A stretch of 6,227 bases of DNA from Bog-366 sp964501985. GTDB taxonomy: Bacteria; Acidobacteriota; Terriglobia; UBA7540. Both the position numbers and the translations under genes were made by a program. The first letter of the stretch is position 1. Every line of letters starts with the position of its first letter. Of the stretch, positions 1 to 6,206 are shown in pieces. Below the pieces are notes generated by a model. That model made no database searches. It saw nothing but the letters and a program-made list of their open reading frames with translations, and had not been told where the DNA came from. Location: NCBI GenBank assembly GCA_964501985.1, contig CAZCVY010000339.1, positions 1-6,227 of the forward strand. Direction: 5' to 3'.

Positions 1-692
1 AATTGTTCGGGAGAAAGATGCATCGACTCGCGGTAGGCGTTGTCGGCGTTGGCCCGGCTCTGCTCGGCCATCATACGCTGGTCTTCGGCCAACTTGCGCT
101 GTTTCTCGGTGTTGACGCGCTGCTCTTGCGCCGCGGTCTCGATGCGTTGGTTCTTAATGGCATCGGGCGGATTGGCTTTGCCCACGGTCATCGTAACGAG
201 CTGCACAGGGATTTTCTTTTGCGTCAGGAATTGGGTCAACTGGTCGTGTATTTCGGCATCGATGAGGTCGAGCGCCGTCGTGCTAATGGCGGTTTCATTC
301 ATGCCCCGTTTCCTCACCGCCTGCCGGACCATCGTCTTGAACTGTTCCTCCAGGTTATTTCTGTACCAGTCGGGACCAAAATTCTTGATGAGGTCGACGG
401 AGTCCGTGACCTGAAGAATCATGATGGCATGAAACGTAATGGGAACGCCATCCGAGGTCATCGTATCGGGCAATTCCGTCTCAAATTTCTGCGGCTGCAT
501 GTAAACATCCACGCCGTCCGTGGTGAGCGCGGTGAACGTTCTGCCCGCTTTCACCGATTCGGGGTCCACTCCCCCATGCCCGATGATTATGGGTTTCTCG
601 ATGAGGACGACTTCATGTCCGGCATCGGGAGTGAAACTGCGGCACGCTACTTGCACACAGAGCAGCAAAACCATACACAGTAATTTGTTCAT
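1..692 (-). CDS. SPFH/band-7 (prohibitin-like) domain protein, C-terminus outside window
   Basis: The minus strand is open from an ATG at 692-690 to the window edge (230 codons, no stop), so this is a 5'-complete, 3'-truncated gene. An AGGAGG ribosome-binding site (697-702) sits 4 nt upstream of the ATG. The protein starts MNKLLCMVLL with a short hydrophobic segment ending in ..VQVAC17. This could be a lipoprotein signal, but Gln at -3 is atypical, so a signal peptide or membrane anchor is equally possible. Residues about 24-175 carry the SPFH fold pattern (GHEVVLIEKP, then TTDGVDVYMQPQKFE, TSDGVPITFHAIMILQVTD). Residues about 180-222 form an Ala/Glu/Gln/Arg-rich helix (ETAAQEQRVNTEKQRKLAED) typical of the coiled coil after SPFH domains, and the visible sequence ends ..NAYRESMHLSPEQ. 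SPFH proteins oligomerise on membranes as scaffolds, but the exact role here is unknown. The gene is divergent from the beta-propeller gene at 969. Confidence 0.85.
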   Translation of the reverse strand, partial: MNKLLCMVLLLCVQVACRSFTPDAGHEVVLIEKPIIIGHGGVDPESVKAGRTFTALTTDGVDVYMQPQKFETELPDTMTSDGVPITFHAIMILQVTDSVDLIKNFGPDWYRNNLEEQFKTMVRQAVRKRGMNETAISTTALDLIDAEIHDQLTQFLTQKKIPVQLVTMTVGKANPPDAIKNQRIETAAQEQRVNTEKQRKLAEDQRMMAEQSRANADNAYRESMHLSPEQ

Positions 693-956
693 GAGTCCTC
701 CTTGTCGATTCACGAAACTCACCGAAGATTTCCAAAGGTACGCCCTACACCTCTTCACTCAATGCTCCAGTCCGGCTTTCCGTGGAAGGCGAATCCAACG
801 GCACCGGGGCCAGAGACTCGCACTTCAGGCATGCGGGGCGTTGCCTTGAATTGTTTCACAGCTTCGGTCGCCCGCGCTACTTCCGCCTCTCTACATTTAC
901 GGTGCGCAACCCCCTTGTCGGGCGGGATTGGGCATGATAGCTTGGTCGGGTTCTCC

Positions 957-966
957 AAAGGAGGGG
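957..966 (+). promoter_or_regulatory. Strong ribosome-binding site setting the beta-propeller start
   Basis: AAAGGAGGGG lies directly upstream of the ATG at 969, with the AGGAGG core at 959-964 and a 4-nt gap. The reading frame stays open back to 702, but this site plus the signal peptide that begins right after it makes 969 the start. The 276-nt gap 693-968 between the divergent starts must hold both promoters; I see no -35/-10 pair there good enough to call. Confidence 0.75.
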
Positions 967-968
967 CT

Positions 969-2039
969 ATGGAGCAGCACATCACGCGACACGGTGTCGT
1001 GAAGATTCCCAGATTAGTTTGTGCAATCGCCTTGGCCGCGTTGGCCATAACCACGTTCTCCGCCCGCCCGGTTGCCGCGGCCGATGGGGATTATCATCTG
1101 CTCAAGAAAGTGGTCCTGGGTGGCGAAGGGTTTTGGGACTATCTCATTTGTGATAGTGACGCGCGCCGAGTCTACATCTCGCGCGGCACGCACGTGATGG
1201 TGGTGGACGCCGACACCTATGCTGTGGTGGGGGACATTCCCGGCACGGACGGGGTCCACGGCATCGCCCTCGCGCCGGAATTCGGCCGCGGCTTTACCAG
1301 CAATGGCCGGAGCAACACGGTCACGATCTTTGATCTTAAGACGCTGAAAGTTCTGGGGACGGCGCCCACTGGCGAGGGGCCGGACGCCATTGTGTACGAT
1401 CCCGCCTCGAAGCGCGTCTTCACGTTGAACGGTCATGCCGGCACGGCCACGGCCATCGATGCAGCCTCGGGGAAACCCGTCGGCACAGTGACGCTGGGAG
1501 GCAAGCCGGAGTTCGCGGCTGCCGACGGCCAAGGACACGTTTACAACAATCTGGAGGATAAGAGTGAAATCGTGCAAATCGATTCGCAGAAGCTCACCGT
1601 CACCGCCACGTGGCCGCTCGCGCCGGGTGATTCACCTTCAGGATTGGCCATGGACCGTGAACATCGCCGACTCTTCGCCGGCTGCCACAACCAGATGATG
1701 GCGATATTGGATGCGGACTCCGGCAAAGTTGTGGCGACTCCGGCGATCGGGCAGGGTGTGGACGCCAATGCTTTCGACCCGGGAACCCAGTTCGCCTTCA
1801 GCTCGAACGGCGACGGCACGCTGACCATCGTTCACGAGGATTCACCGGAAAAGTTCACGCCTGTCGCTAGCGTCACCACCCAGCGCGGTGCGCGAACCAT
1901 GGCGCTCGACGTGAAAACCCATAACGTCTTTCTCGTGACCGCGGAATTTGGCCCGGCACCTGCGGCGACGGCCGACCATCCGCATCCCCGGCCCCAGGCC
2001 GTCCCCGGATCATTTACGCTGCTGGTGTTTGGACAGTAA
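969..2039 (+). CDS. Exported YncE/YVTN-type beta-propeller protein
   Basis: This is a 356-residue protein. The N-terminus has a basic n-region (RHGVVKIPR), a hydrophobic core (LVCAIALAALAITTF) and a small-residue stretch PVAAADG, so signal peptidase cleavage near residues 37-39 and export to the periplasm are likely. The rest is a run of repeats of about 40 residues, each with the pattern 'D..s.rvy..n...n.v.viD..t.kvvg.i..G..p.gia': for example DARRVYISRG..VMVVDADT, GRGFTSNGRSNTVTIFDLKT, SKRVFTLNGHAGTATAIDAASG, HRRLFAGCHNQMMAILDADSG. This matches YncE-like/YVTN seven-bladed propellers. The C-terminal part holds a Pro/Ala/His-rich insert (PAPAATADHPHPRPQ) followed by a last strand, GSFTLLVFGQ. 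I see no catalytic residues; the fold usually serves binding or scaffolding, and the ligand is unknown. The gene stands alone between a divergent neighbour and a hairpin repeat. The family call is strong and the function is unassigned. Confidence 0.85.
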   Translation: MEQHITRHGVVKIPRLVCAIALAALAITTFSARPVAAADGDYHLLKKVVLGGEGFWDYLICDSDARRVYISRGTHVMVVDADTYAVVGDIPGTDGVHGIALAPEFGRGFTSNGRSNTVTIFDLKTLKVLGTAPTGEGPDAIVYDPASKRVFTLNGHAGTATAIDAASGKPVGTVTLGGKPEFAAADGQGHVYNNLEDKSEIVQIDSQKLTVTATWPLAPGDSPSGLAMDREHRRLFAGCHNQMMAILDADSGKVVATPAIGQGVDANAFDPGTQFAFSSNGDGTLTIVHEDSPEKFTPVASVTTQRGARTMALDVKTHNVFLVTAEFGPAPAATADHPHPRPQAVPGSFTLLVFGQ

Positions 2040-2044
2040 AGGAA

Positions 2045-2122
2045 CGTAGGGGCACCCCTCGTGGATGCCAAAGCTGGGCCGATTCTGCACCCTGGTGGGC
2101 ACCCACGAGGGGTGCCCCTACG
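2045..2122. repeat. Inverted pair of GTAG-headed REP-like hairpins
   Basis: Positions 2045-2064 and 2103-2122 are perfect 20-nt inverted repeats. After one mismatch, four more pairs form (2066-2069 with 2098-2101). The right half also folds on its own: GGGCACCC (2097-2104), loop ACGAG, GGGTGCCC (2110-2117). GTAG lies at 2046-2049 at the outer edge, and its complement CTAC at 2118-2121. A GTAG head next to an imperfect palindrome, with two units facing each other, is the classical layout of REP/BIME elements mobilised by RAYT transposases. The structure begins 5 nt after the propeller stop codon. It has no T-tract, so intrinsic termination is unproven, although the hairpin could stabilise the mRNA 3' end. 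That it is dispersed in the genome is an inference that a single window cannot show. Confidence 0.75.
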
Positions 2123-2148
2123 AGTCCCGCGCGAAAGAGCTCCATTCC

Positions 2149-4155
2149 GTGACCCCAGATTGCCCGTTTGACCTTCCACCGGCTTCCTCGACACTCGCTG
2201 CCGCCAACCCCTCTCAACCCGAACGTGCGGCGAGACGGAGGGTGGTGTACTTGCTCCTCTTGACGGCTGTTGCCTTGCTTCCCTGCCTCGCCACTTTGCG
2301 CAACGGCTTTGTGTATGACGATTTCGACCAAGTTCTGGTCAATCCCTACATTCGGAATTTCCATCACCTGCGGGAAATCTTTACCACGTCGGTGTGGTCC
2401 TTCATCGGGGATTTCCGCGGCTCTTCCAATTATTACCGTCCGGTCATGTCGGTGGGCTACCTCTTCTGTTACAAACTATTCGGGCTCAATGCTCCGGGGT
2501 TTCACCTGGCGAATATTCTGGCGAACCTGGCGGTGGTGCTCCTCGTTTACCTGGTCACGCTCAGAATGTTTCGGTCCGCCGCAGTGGCGTTGGTGTCGGC
2601 GTGTCTCTTCGCCCTCCACCCCATTCACAGTGAAGCGGTGGATTGGATCGCCGCGGTTACCGAACTGGAGTTGGCAGTCTTTTACCTTCTGGCGTTTTGG
2701 TTGTTTCTCATCTCGGCGCGCGCGGGCGGCAAGTGCTCGACTCCGCTTCAGGTCGCTCTGGCCGGCAGCTTTGCGCTTGCCCTGCTTTCCAAGGAGCAGG
2801 CGCTCACGCTTCCCTTCCTCGCCGCGCTCTACGAACACTTTTTCCGCGAGGATCGCGCGGAGACCACCAAAGTCCAAAAGATTCGGCGCTACGGAGCCTT
2901 GTGGTTGCTCGCCGTTGTTTACCTCGCGGTACGCGCCCATTATCTAGGCGGATTTGCACCCAGCCGGTCCCGGCTGGGACTAGGGATGGAAGATACTGTG
3001 ATGTCGGCCCTGGCCCTGTTTGGCCGATACTGCTGGAAGCTTATTTGGCCAGCCGAACTCTGTGGGTATTACAGTTTTCCCACCAACGTTGGTGTGCTCA
3101 TCCCCTGGGCATTGGGCGGCATTGTAGCCCTGGCGATTTGCGCAACTGCCTTTGGCCTGCTGCGGAAAACGGAACGCCAAGCGGCCTTCGGAGTTGTCTG
3201 GCTAGTGCTGACCCTGGCGCCGGTGCTGAACGTTCGTTGGATGACTAGCAATCCCTTTGCCGAGCGGTACCTCTACCTCAGTTCGGTGGGCTTCTGCTGG
3301 ATTGTGGGCTCGGCGGGCGTCCGAGGTTGGAACTTACTTTCTGCTCACGGCAGTCGTTGGCGAGTCGCCTTGCCGCTCGCGGCCGGGCTCATCGCCACGC
3401 TTTGTCTGTATCGCATTCTCGCACGCAATCGCGACTGGCGGGATAATCTCACCTTTTACACCGCGACGCTGGCCATTTCACCAGACGCCTACTACATCCA
3501 CAATAATCTGGGAACCGAATACTGGAATCACGGAAACCATACGGAGGCGGCAAGTGAATGGCGCACGGCACTCCGCCTCGCGCCCGAGAACGAATTCGCC
3601 CTGCACAACCTCGGCCTGGTGGCCAACGAGCAAAAGGATTATCGCCAGGCGGAACTCCTCTTCTTGCACGCGCTGATGATCCGGCCCAATTACACTGACG
3701 CCCACTTGGATCTGGGAAGAACTTATGAGGCCATGGACAGGTTGCAGGAAGCGGAAGGCCAGCTCCGCACCGCGGAAAATCTTGCTCCTCTCAATGTGCG
3801 GGTGCATAACACTCTGAGTGAATTCTTTCTTGACCGCCGGCGGCTGAAGGAGTCGGAGGCGGAAGCGCGACGCTCCGTGGACATCGAGCCCACACCGCAG
3901 GGGTATTGGGACCTGGGGCTAGTAGAGTGGCTCGAGGAGAACCGCGCCGGAGCCGAACACGCTTTTCTGGAGGCGGAGGCCCTGAGCCCCGCCGATAGCC
4001 GGTCGCATTTCATGCTGGGACTTTTCTACATGGATTCGCGCCGCACCGCCGACGCCATGCGCGAATACCATGCGGGCTTGCAGCTCGATCCCACCAACAC
4101 CGATGCCATGGCCAACCTCAAGAAGCTGGAGATTGCCGGGGCGCAGCACCCGTGA
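2149..4155 (+). CDS. TMTC/DUF1736-like GT-C membrane protein with C-terminal TPRs
   Basis: From GTG 2149 the protein has 668 residues. The frame also has an ATG at 2065 (696 residues), but that codon lies inside the inverted repeat and would make REP-like DNA encode the N-terminus, so I prefer 2149; TTG 2251 after GGAGG is another option. A basic stretch (ERAARRR) precedes the first membrane helix (VVYLLLLTAVALLPCL). Then comes a non-cytoplasmic loop with the acidic pair D57-D58 (NGFVYDDFD), and SNYYRPVMS. Several more helices follow, with LHPIHSEAVDW (about 156-166), SKEQALTLP (about 214-222) and AERYLYLSSVGF (about 371-382). These are hallmarks of TMTC-type proteins, proposed GT-C O-mannosyltransferases using dolichol- or polyprenyl-linked sugar. 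From about residue 448 to the end there are about six TPRs (e.g. AYYIHNNLGTEYWNHGNHTEA, ALHNLGLVANEQKDYRQAE). The substrate in bacteria is not established. The gene is downstream of, but probably not coupled to, the propeller gene. Confidence 0.85.
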   Translation: MTPDCPFDLPPASSTLAAANPSQPERAARRRVVYLLLLTAVALLPCLATLRNGFVYDDFDQVLVNPYIRNFHHLREIFTTSVWSFIGDFRGSSNYYRPVMSVGYLFCYKLFGLNAPGFHLANILANLAVVLLVYLVTLRMFRSAAVALVSACLFALHPIHSEAVDWIAAVTELELAVFYLLAFWLFLISARAGGKCSTPLQVALAGSFALALLSKEQALTLPFLAALYEHFFREDRAETTKVQKIRRYGALWLLAVVYLAVRAHYLGGFAPSRSRLGLGMEDTVMSALALFGRYCWKLIWPAELCGYYSFPTNVGVLIPWALGGIVALAICATAFGLLRKTERQAAFGVVWLVLTLAPVLNVRWMTSNPFAERYLYLSSVGFCWIVGSAGVRGWNLLSAHGSRWRVALPLAAGLIATLCLYRILARNRDWRDNLTFYTATLAISPDAYYIHNNLGTEYWNHGNHTEAASEWRTALRLAPENEFALHNLGLVANEQKDYRQAELLFLHALMIRPNYTDAHLDLGRTYEAMDRLQEAEGQLRTAENLAPLNVRVHNTLSEFFLDRRRLKESEAEARRSVDIEPTPQGYWDLGLVEWLEENRAGAEHAFLEAEALSPADSRSHFMLGLFYMDSRRTADAMREYHAGLQLDPTNTDAMANLKKLEIAGAQHP

Positions 4156-4195
4156 TTTTACTGAGTTTTACGAAAAGTAGTGACGGACTGCATTC

Positions 4196-4217
4196 GTAGC
4201 GCGGGCGTCCCGCCCGC
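4196..4217. repeat. GTAG-headed GC-rich hairpin (REP-like)
   Basis: GTAG at 4196-4199 is followed by a perfect 7-bp stem: GCGGGCG (4201-4207), loop TCC, CGCCCGC (4211-4217). It lies 41 nt after the stop of the TPR glycosyltransferase-like gene and directly precedes the 18-nt repeat at 4221. The GTAG head and hairpin match the layout of the unit at 2045. There is no following T-run, so calling it a terminator is not supported. Confidence 0.6.
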
Positions 4218-4220
4218 TGT

Positions 4221-4238
4221 GAAGCTGTGAAAAAATCG
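4221..4238 (+). repeat. Left 18-nt inverted repeat of the insertion sequence
   Basis: GAAGCTGTGAAAAAATCG matches the complement of 6185-6202 at 17 of 18 positions (A versus G at position 13). It lies 10 nt before the -35 box of the element's promoter. It is a candidate transposase-binding terminal repeat. Confidence 0.6.
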
Positions 4239-4247
4239 AAATAATGC

Positions 4248-4275
4248 TTGACTAGCGATATAGCTATGATATGCT
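4248..4275 (+). promoter_or_regulatory. Sigma70-like promoter with a palindrome in the spacer
   Basis: TTGACT (4248-4253, 5 of 6 to the -35 consensus) and TATGCT (4270-4275, 4 of 6 to the -10 consensus) are separated by 16 nt. The expected transcription start, near 4282, lies shortly before the ribosome-binding site at 4295-4300. The spacer contains the 8-bp palindrome ATAGCTAT (4260-4267) within a larger A/T-rich patch (about 4254-4272) that stands out from the GC-rich surroundings. A dyad between -35 and -10 is a good place for a repressor. The AbrB-like product of the first gene is the obvious candidate, but that is inference. Confidence 0.5.
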
Positions 4276-4305
4276 TCCCCCTGCGTTTCGCCAGGGAGGT
4301 CCAGC

Positions 4306-4515
4306 ATGGGCTACGAGTCGACGGTGCAGGTAATTCAACGCGGCGGCAAGAACCGCCAGTGGTATCTGATCTGTCCGGCGCCTTTGGCGCAAGCGCTGGA
4401 AATCGAGAAGGGGGAAGTGATCGAGTGGGTGGTCGAGGATAAGCACACGATGGTCTTGCGGCGCACTCCCCGGCGGACGGATTCATCCCCCACGCGGAGG
4501 CGTCGGCATGAGTGA
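4306..4515 (+). CDS. AbrB/SpoVT/MazE-like small DNA-binding protein of the IS
   Basis: This 69-residue protein has GGAGGT at 4295-4300, 5 nt before its ATG. Residues about 5-52 follow the swapped-hairpin AbrB pattern: an opening strand (STVQVIQRG), a central ICPAPLAQALEIEKGEVIEW that resembles the 'vP..l...LgiekGd.v' core, then a closing strand (DKHTMVLRR). The C-terminus is very basic (TPRRTDSSPTRRRRHE) and could add DNA contacts. Proteins of this fold are dimeric transcription regulators or antitoxins. No toxin gene is adjacent; the partner here is the transposase, whose start codon overlaps this gene by 8 nt (ATGAGTGA, 4508-4515), with its ribosome-binding site inside this gene. I infer a role in repressing the element's promoter or modulating transposition. 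A structural accessory to transposase is the alternative. Fold confidence is good; function is inferred. Confidence 0.75.
   Translation: MGYESTVQVIQRGGKNRQWYLICPAPLAQALEIEKGEVIEWVVEDKHTMVLRRTPRRTDSSPTRRRRHE
4494..4500 (+). promoter_or_regulatory. Internal ribosome-binding site for the transposase
   Basis: GCGGAGG ends 7 nt before the ATG at 4508 and lies within the last codons of the AbrB-like gene. Together with the ATGAGTGA start/stop overlap it points to translational coupling, with ribosomes re-initiating on the transposase after ending the first gene. The transposase has its own start codon and ribosome-binding site, so a frameshift fusion is not required. Confidence 0.65.
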
Positions 4516-6028
4516 GGTCCGCGAGCAGCAGCAGAAAACGATCTGGAGCGAGAGCGAACTCCCCGCTCGGCCGCCGGAGGCGCCGGCGAGCGAACCTGCC
4601 CCCAAGCCCCCGGCGCGTTTCCAGCCGGTGAACCGCCAGCAGATGGTGTGGCGGGCGGTGGACGTGGAGCAGTTGTTGGAGCCCGAGCACCTGGTGCGGG
4701 CGGTGGAGGGAGCGGCGGGCCGGGCGGCGATTGACCCGCGGGTGCTGATCAGTCTGTGGGTCTATGCCTATAGCGAGAGGGTGAGTTCGGCGCGGGAGGT
4801 GGAGCGGCGCTGCGCCTATCATCCCGCCTACCCGTGGCTGACGGGGTGCGAGGTAGTCAATCAACCCCTGTCGGACTTTCGCGTTGACCACCCGGAGGCG
4901 CGGGACAAACTGTTCGCCGATCTCTTGGCGGCCTTGAGTAGAGAGGGGCTGATCGGCTTGGAGCAAGTGGTGCACGATGGCACGAAGGTGAAAGCGGCGG
5001 CCAGCGGCAAGTCGTTTCATCGCGAGAAGACCTTGCGTGCGCACTTGGAAGCGGCGCAGGAGCGGGTGCGGGCGATGGGGGATCCGCGGGAAGAAGGGGG
5101 GGATCGGCGCACCCAGGCGGCCCGGCAGCGGGCGGCGCGGGAGAAGGTGGAAAGGTTGGAACAAGCCCTGGAGGAGCTGAAAAAGGTGCAAGCCGCTCCC
5201 AGGGCACGGGCGGAAAAGTCCCAGCGGCGGGTGAGTGAGACCGATCCGGAAGCGCGCCTGATGAAACCAAGCGACGGCGGCCACGCTCCCAGCCACAACG
5301 TACAGATCTCGACCGATGTCGCCCATGGAATCATCGTGGGGGCGAGCGTCACCCAGGACGGCCATGACCTGGGACAACTGGTGCCGGCGCTGGAGACGGT
5401 GCAGCAACAGATGGGACGGCCGCCGGCGCAGATGATCGTCGATGATGGCTACACGACGCGGGAGAATATCCTGGCGGCCGCCGACCGCGGCGTCGACTTG
5501 ATCGGGGGTACGAGGGAGGAGGATAGCGCGGTCGGGCGGCGCGGGCTGGAGACGCGCGGCGTCGATCCGGCTTTTTACCCCGAGCACTTCCGCTACCATC
5601 CCGCGACCAACAGCTATACTTGTCCGGCGGGCAAGGAACTTCCTTATCGCACCACCAAACATGATCGCCTGGGCGTCGAGCGCCATGTCTATAAGGCGCG
5701 GGCGCCCGACTGCCGAGGATGTGCGTTGCGCGCCCAGTGCCGTCCGGGGAGACGCGGGCGCAGCATCACCCGCCGGGAGTTGGCTCCCCAGGTGGCGGCT
5801 TACGTTGCCAAGATGCAGACCGCCGCGGCCCGCGCCGCTTATCGCTGGCGCGCCCCCGTGGCGGAATTCACCAACGCCTGGCTGAAGGCCAAACTGGGAC
5901 TCCGGCAGTTCGGCGTGCGCGGCTTGCAGAAAGTGCGCTGCGAAGTGTTGTGGGCTTGCCTCACTTACAATATTCAACAATGGTTCCGCCTGCGCTGGAA
6001 AGGGCGCTTGGCTGCGGTTCCGGCTTGA
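4508..6028 (+). CDS. IS1182-family DDE transposase, apparently intact
   Basis: This 506-residue protein catalyses DNA cleavage and strand transfer for its element. The N-terminal DUF772-type helical domain spans about residues 40-150 (e.g. DPRVLISLWVYAYSERVSSA, then CAYHPAYPWLTG). The first catalytic Asp is probably D157 in VVHDGTKVKA. A charged coiled-coil insert spans about 172-240 (KVERLEQALEELKKVQ). The conserved SETDPEARLMK and SHNVQISTD segments follow at about 243-270. The second Asp is at D312 or D313 in MIVDDGYTT. Four cysteines at C372, C402, C405 and C411 form a likely zinc-binding knuckle. The last acidic residue is probably E453 in APVAEFTNAWLK, followed by GLRQFGVRGLQKVR, typical of the family C-terminus. 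There are no internal stops or frameshifts, and length fits the family. Its base composition is richer in GC than the host genes upstream. Confidence 0.93.
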   Translation: MSEVREQQQKTIWSESELPARPPEAPASEPAPKPPARFQPVNRQQMVWRAVDVEQLLEPEHLVRAVEGAAGRAAIDPRVLISLWVYAYSERVSSAREVERRCAYHPAYPWLTGCEVVNQPLSDFRVDHPEARDKLFADLLAALSREGLIGLEQVVHDGTKVKAAASGKSFHREKTLRAHLEAAQERVRAMGDPREEGGDRRTQAARQRAAREKVERLEQALEELKKVQAAPRARAEKSQRRVSETDPEARLMKPSDGGHAPSHNVQISTDVAHGIIVGASVTQDGHDLGQLVPALETVQQQMGRPPAQMIVDDGYTTRENILAAADRGVDLIGGTREEDSAVGRRGLETRGVDPAFYPEHFRYHPATNSYTCPAGKELPYRTTKHDRLGVERHVYKARAPDCRGCALRAQCRPGRRGRSITRRELAPQVAAYVAKMQTAAARAAYRWRAPVAEFTNAWLKAKLGLRQFGVRGLQKVRCEVLWACLTYNIQQWFRLRWKGRLAAVPA

Positions 6029-6184
6029 GGGACCCGGAGAACGACGTGCGCCCAAGACCCGCGTGTAAAAGCGAAACAACGGGCGCAAAGAAAGGTCACC
6101 TAATGAACTCATCATAGCCATTTCCCGTCGATAGCTCAGCCCCTTCAAACGCCTCGGGGAATCTCACACCCGCGGAGCCACAGG
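6029..6184. other. Noncoding 3' tail of the insertion sequence
   Basis: I see no credible gene on either strand between the transposase stop and the right inverted repeat. The stretch contains one 7-bp inverted repeat, TGCGCCC (6047-6053) with GGGCGCA (6081-6087), enclosing 27 nt. The loop is long and no T-run follows, so this is only a weak candidate for a transcription-related structure. Confidence 0.4.
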
Positions 6185-6202
6185 CGATTCTTTCACAGCT
6201 TC
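6185..6202 (-). repeat. Right 18-nt inverted repeat of the insertion sequence
   Basis: The minus strand reads GAAGCTGTGAAAGAATCG, the inverted partner of 4221-4238 with one difference. It lies 156 nt past the transposase stop. As on the left, a GC-rich hairpin follows on the outer side. Confidence 0.6.
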
Positions 6203-6206
6203 TGGG

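Larger units (their letters stand above)
4221..6202 (+). mobile_element. IS1182-like insertion sequence with a regulator-like first gene
   Basis: The unit holds an AbrB-like small gene and an IS1182-type transposase and is bounded by an inverted pair of near-identical 18-mers: GAAGCTGTGAAAAAATCG at 4221-4238, and the complement of GAAGCTGTGAAAGAATCG at 6185-6202 (17 of 18 match). The length of about 1.98 kb suits IS1182 members. The element is clearly more GC-rich than the flanking genes and has its own promoter, which supports foreign origin. The exact ends are inferred. The 18-mers may be terminal inverted repeats, or the tails of host palindromic repeats, because each is joined on its outer side to a GC-rich hairpin (4201-4217 and 6207-6227). 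No simple target duplication is visible next to the 18-mers, and the right flank is cut by the window end. Confidence 0.6.

Noticed and set aside
3..683. Plus-strand open frame of 226 codons
   Set aside because: The opposite strand encodes a clear SPFH domain with a good ribosome-binding site; this frame is its shadow and has no recognisable domain.
702..968. N-terminal extension of the beta-propeller reading frame
   Set aside because: The added residues are low in hydrophobicity and unlike a signal peptide, whereas a strong ribosome-binding site and a signal peptide begin at 957-969.
4156..4171. Tandem TTTTAC (4156-4161 and 4166-4171) after the TMTC-like gene stop
   Set aside because: Six-base copies without a stem or further repeats; too short to support a regulatory or terminator call.
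4480..4515. Programmed frameshift joining the AbrB-like gene to the transposase
   Set aside because: The transposase has its own ATG and ribosome-binding site, and no slippery heptamer is evident at the overlap; coupled re-initiation is simpler.
4263..6119. GCTATGAT (4263-4270) and its inverted copy (6112-6119) as subterminal transposase sites
   Set aside because: Only 8 nt long and placed at unequal distances from the 18-nt repeats (24 and 65 nt), so chance is likely.
4118..6148. Minus-strand open frame of 676 codons opposite the transposase
   Set aside because: It is antisense to an unambiguous transposase in very GC-rich DNA, where stop codons are rare. Its translation is rich in Arg/Pro/His/Leu, shows no family motif and runs through the inserted element into the upstream gene.
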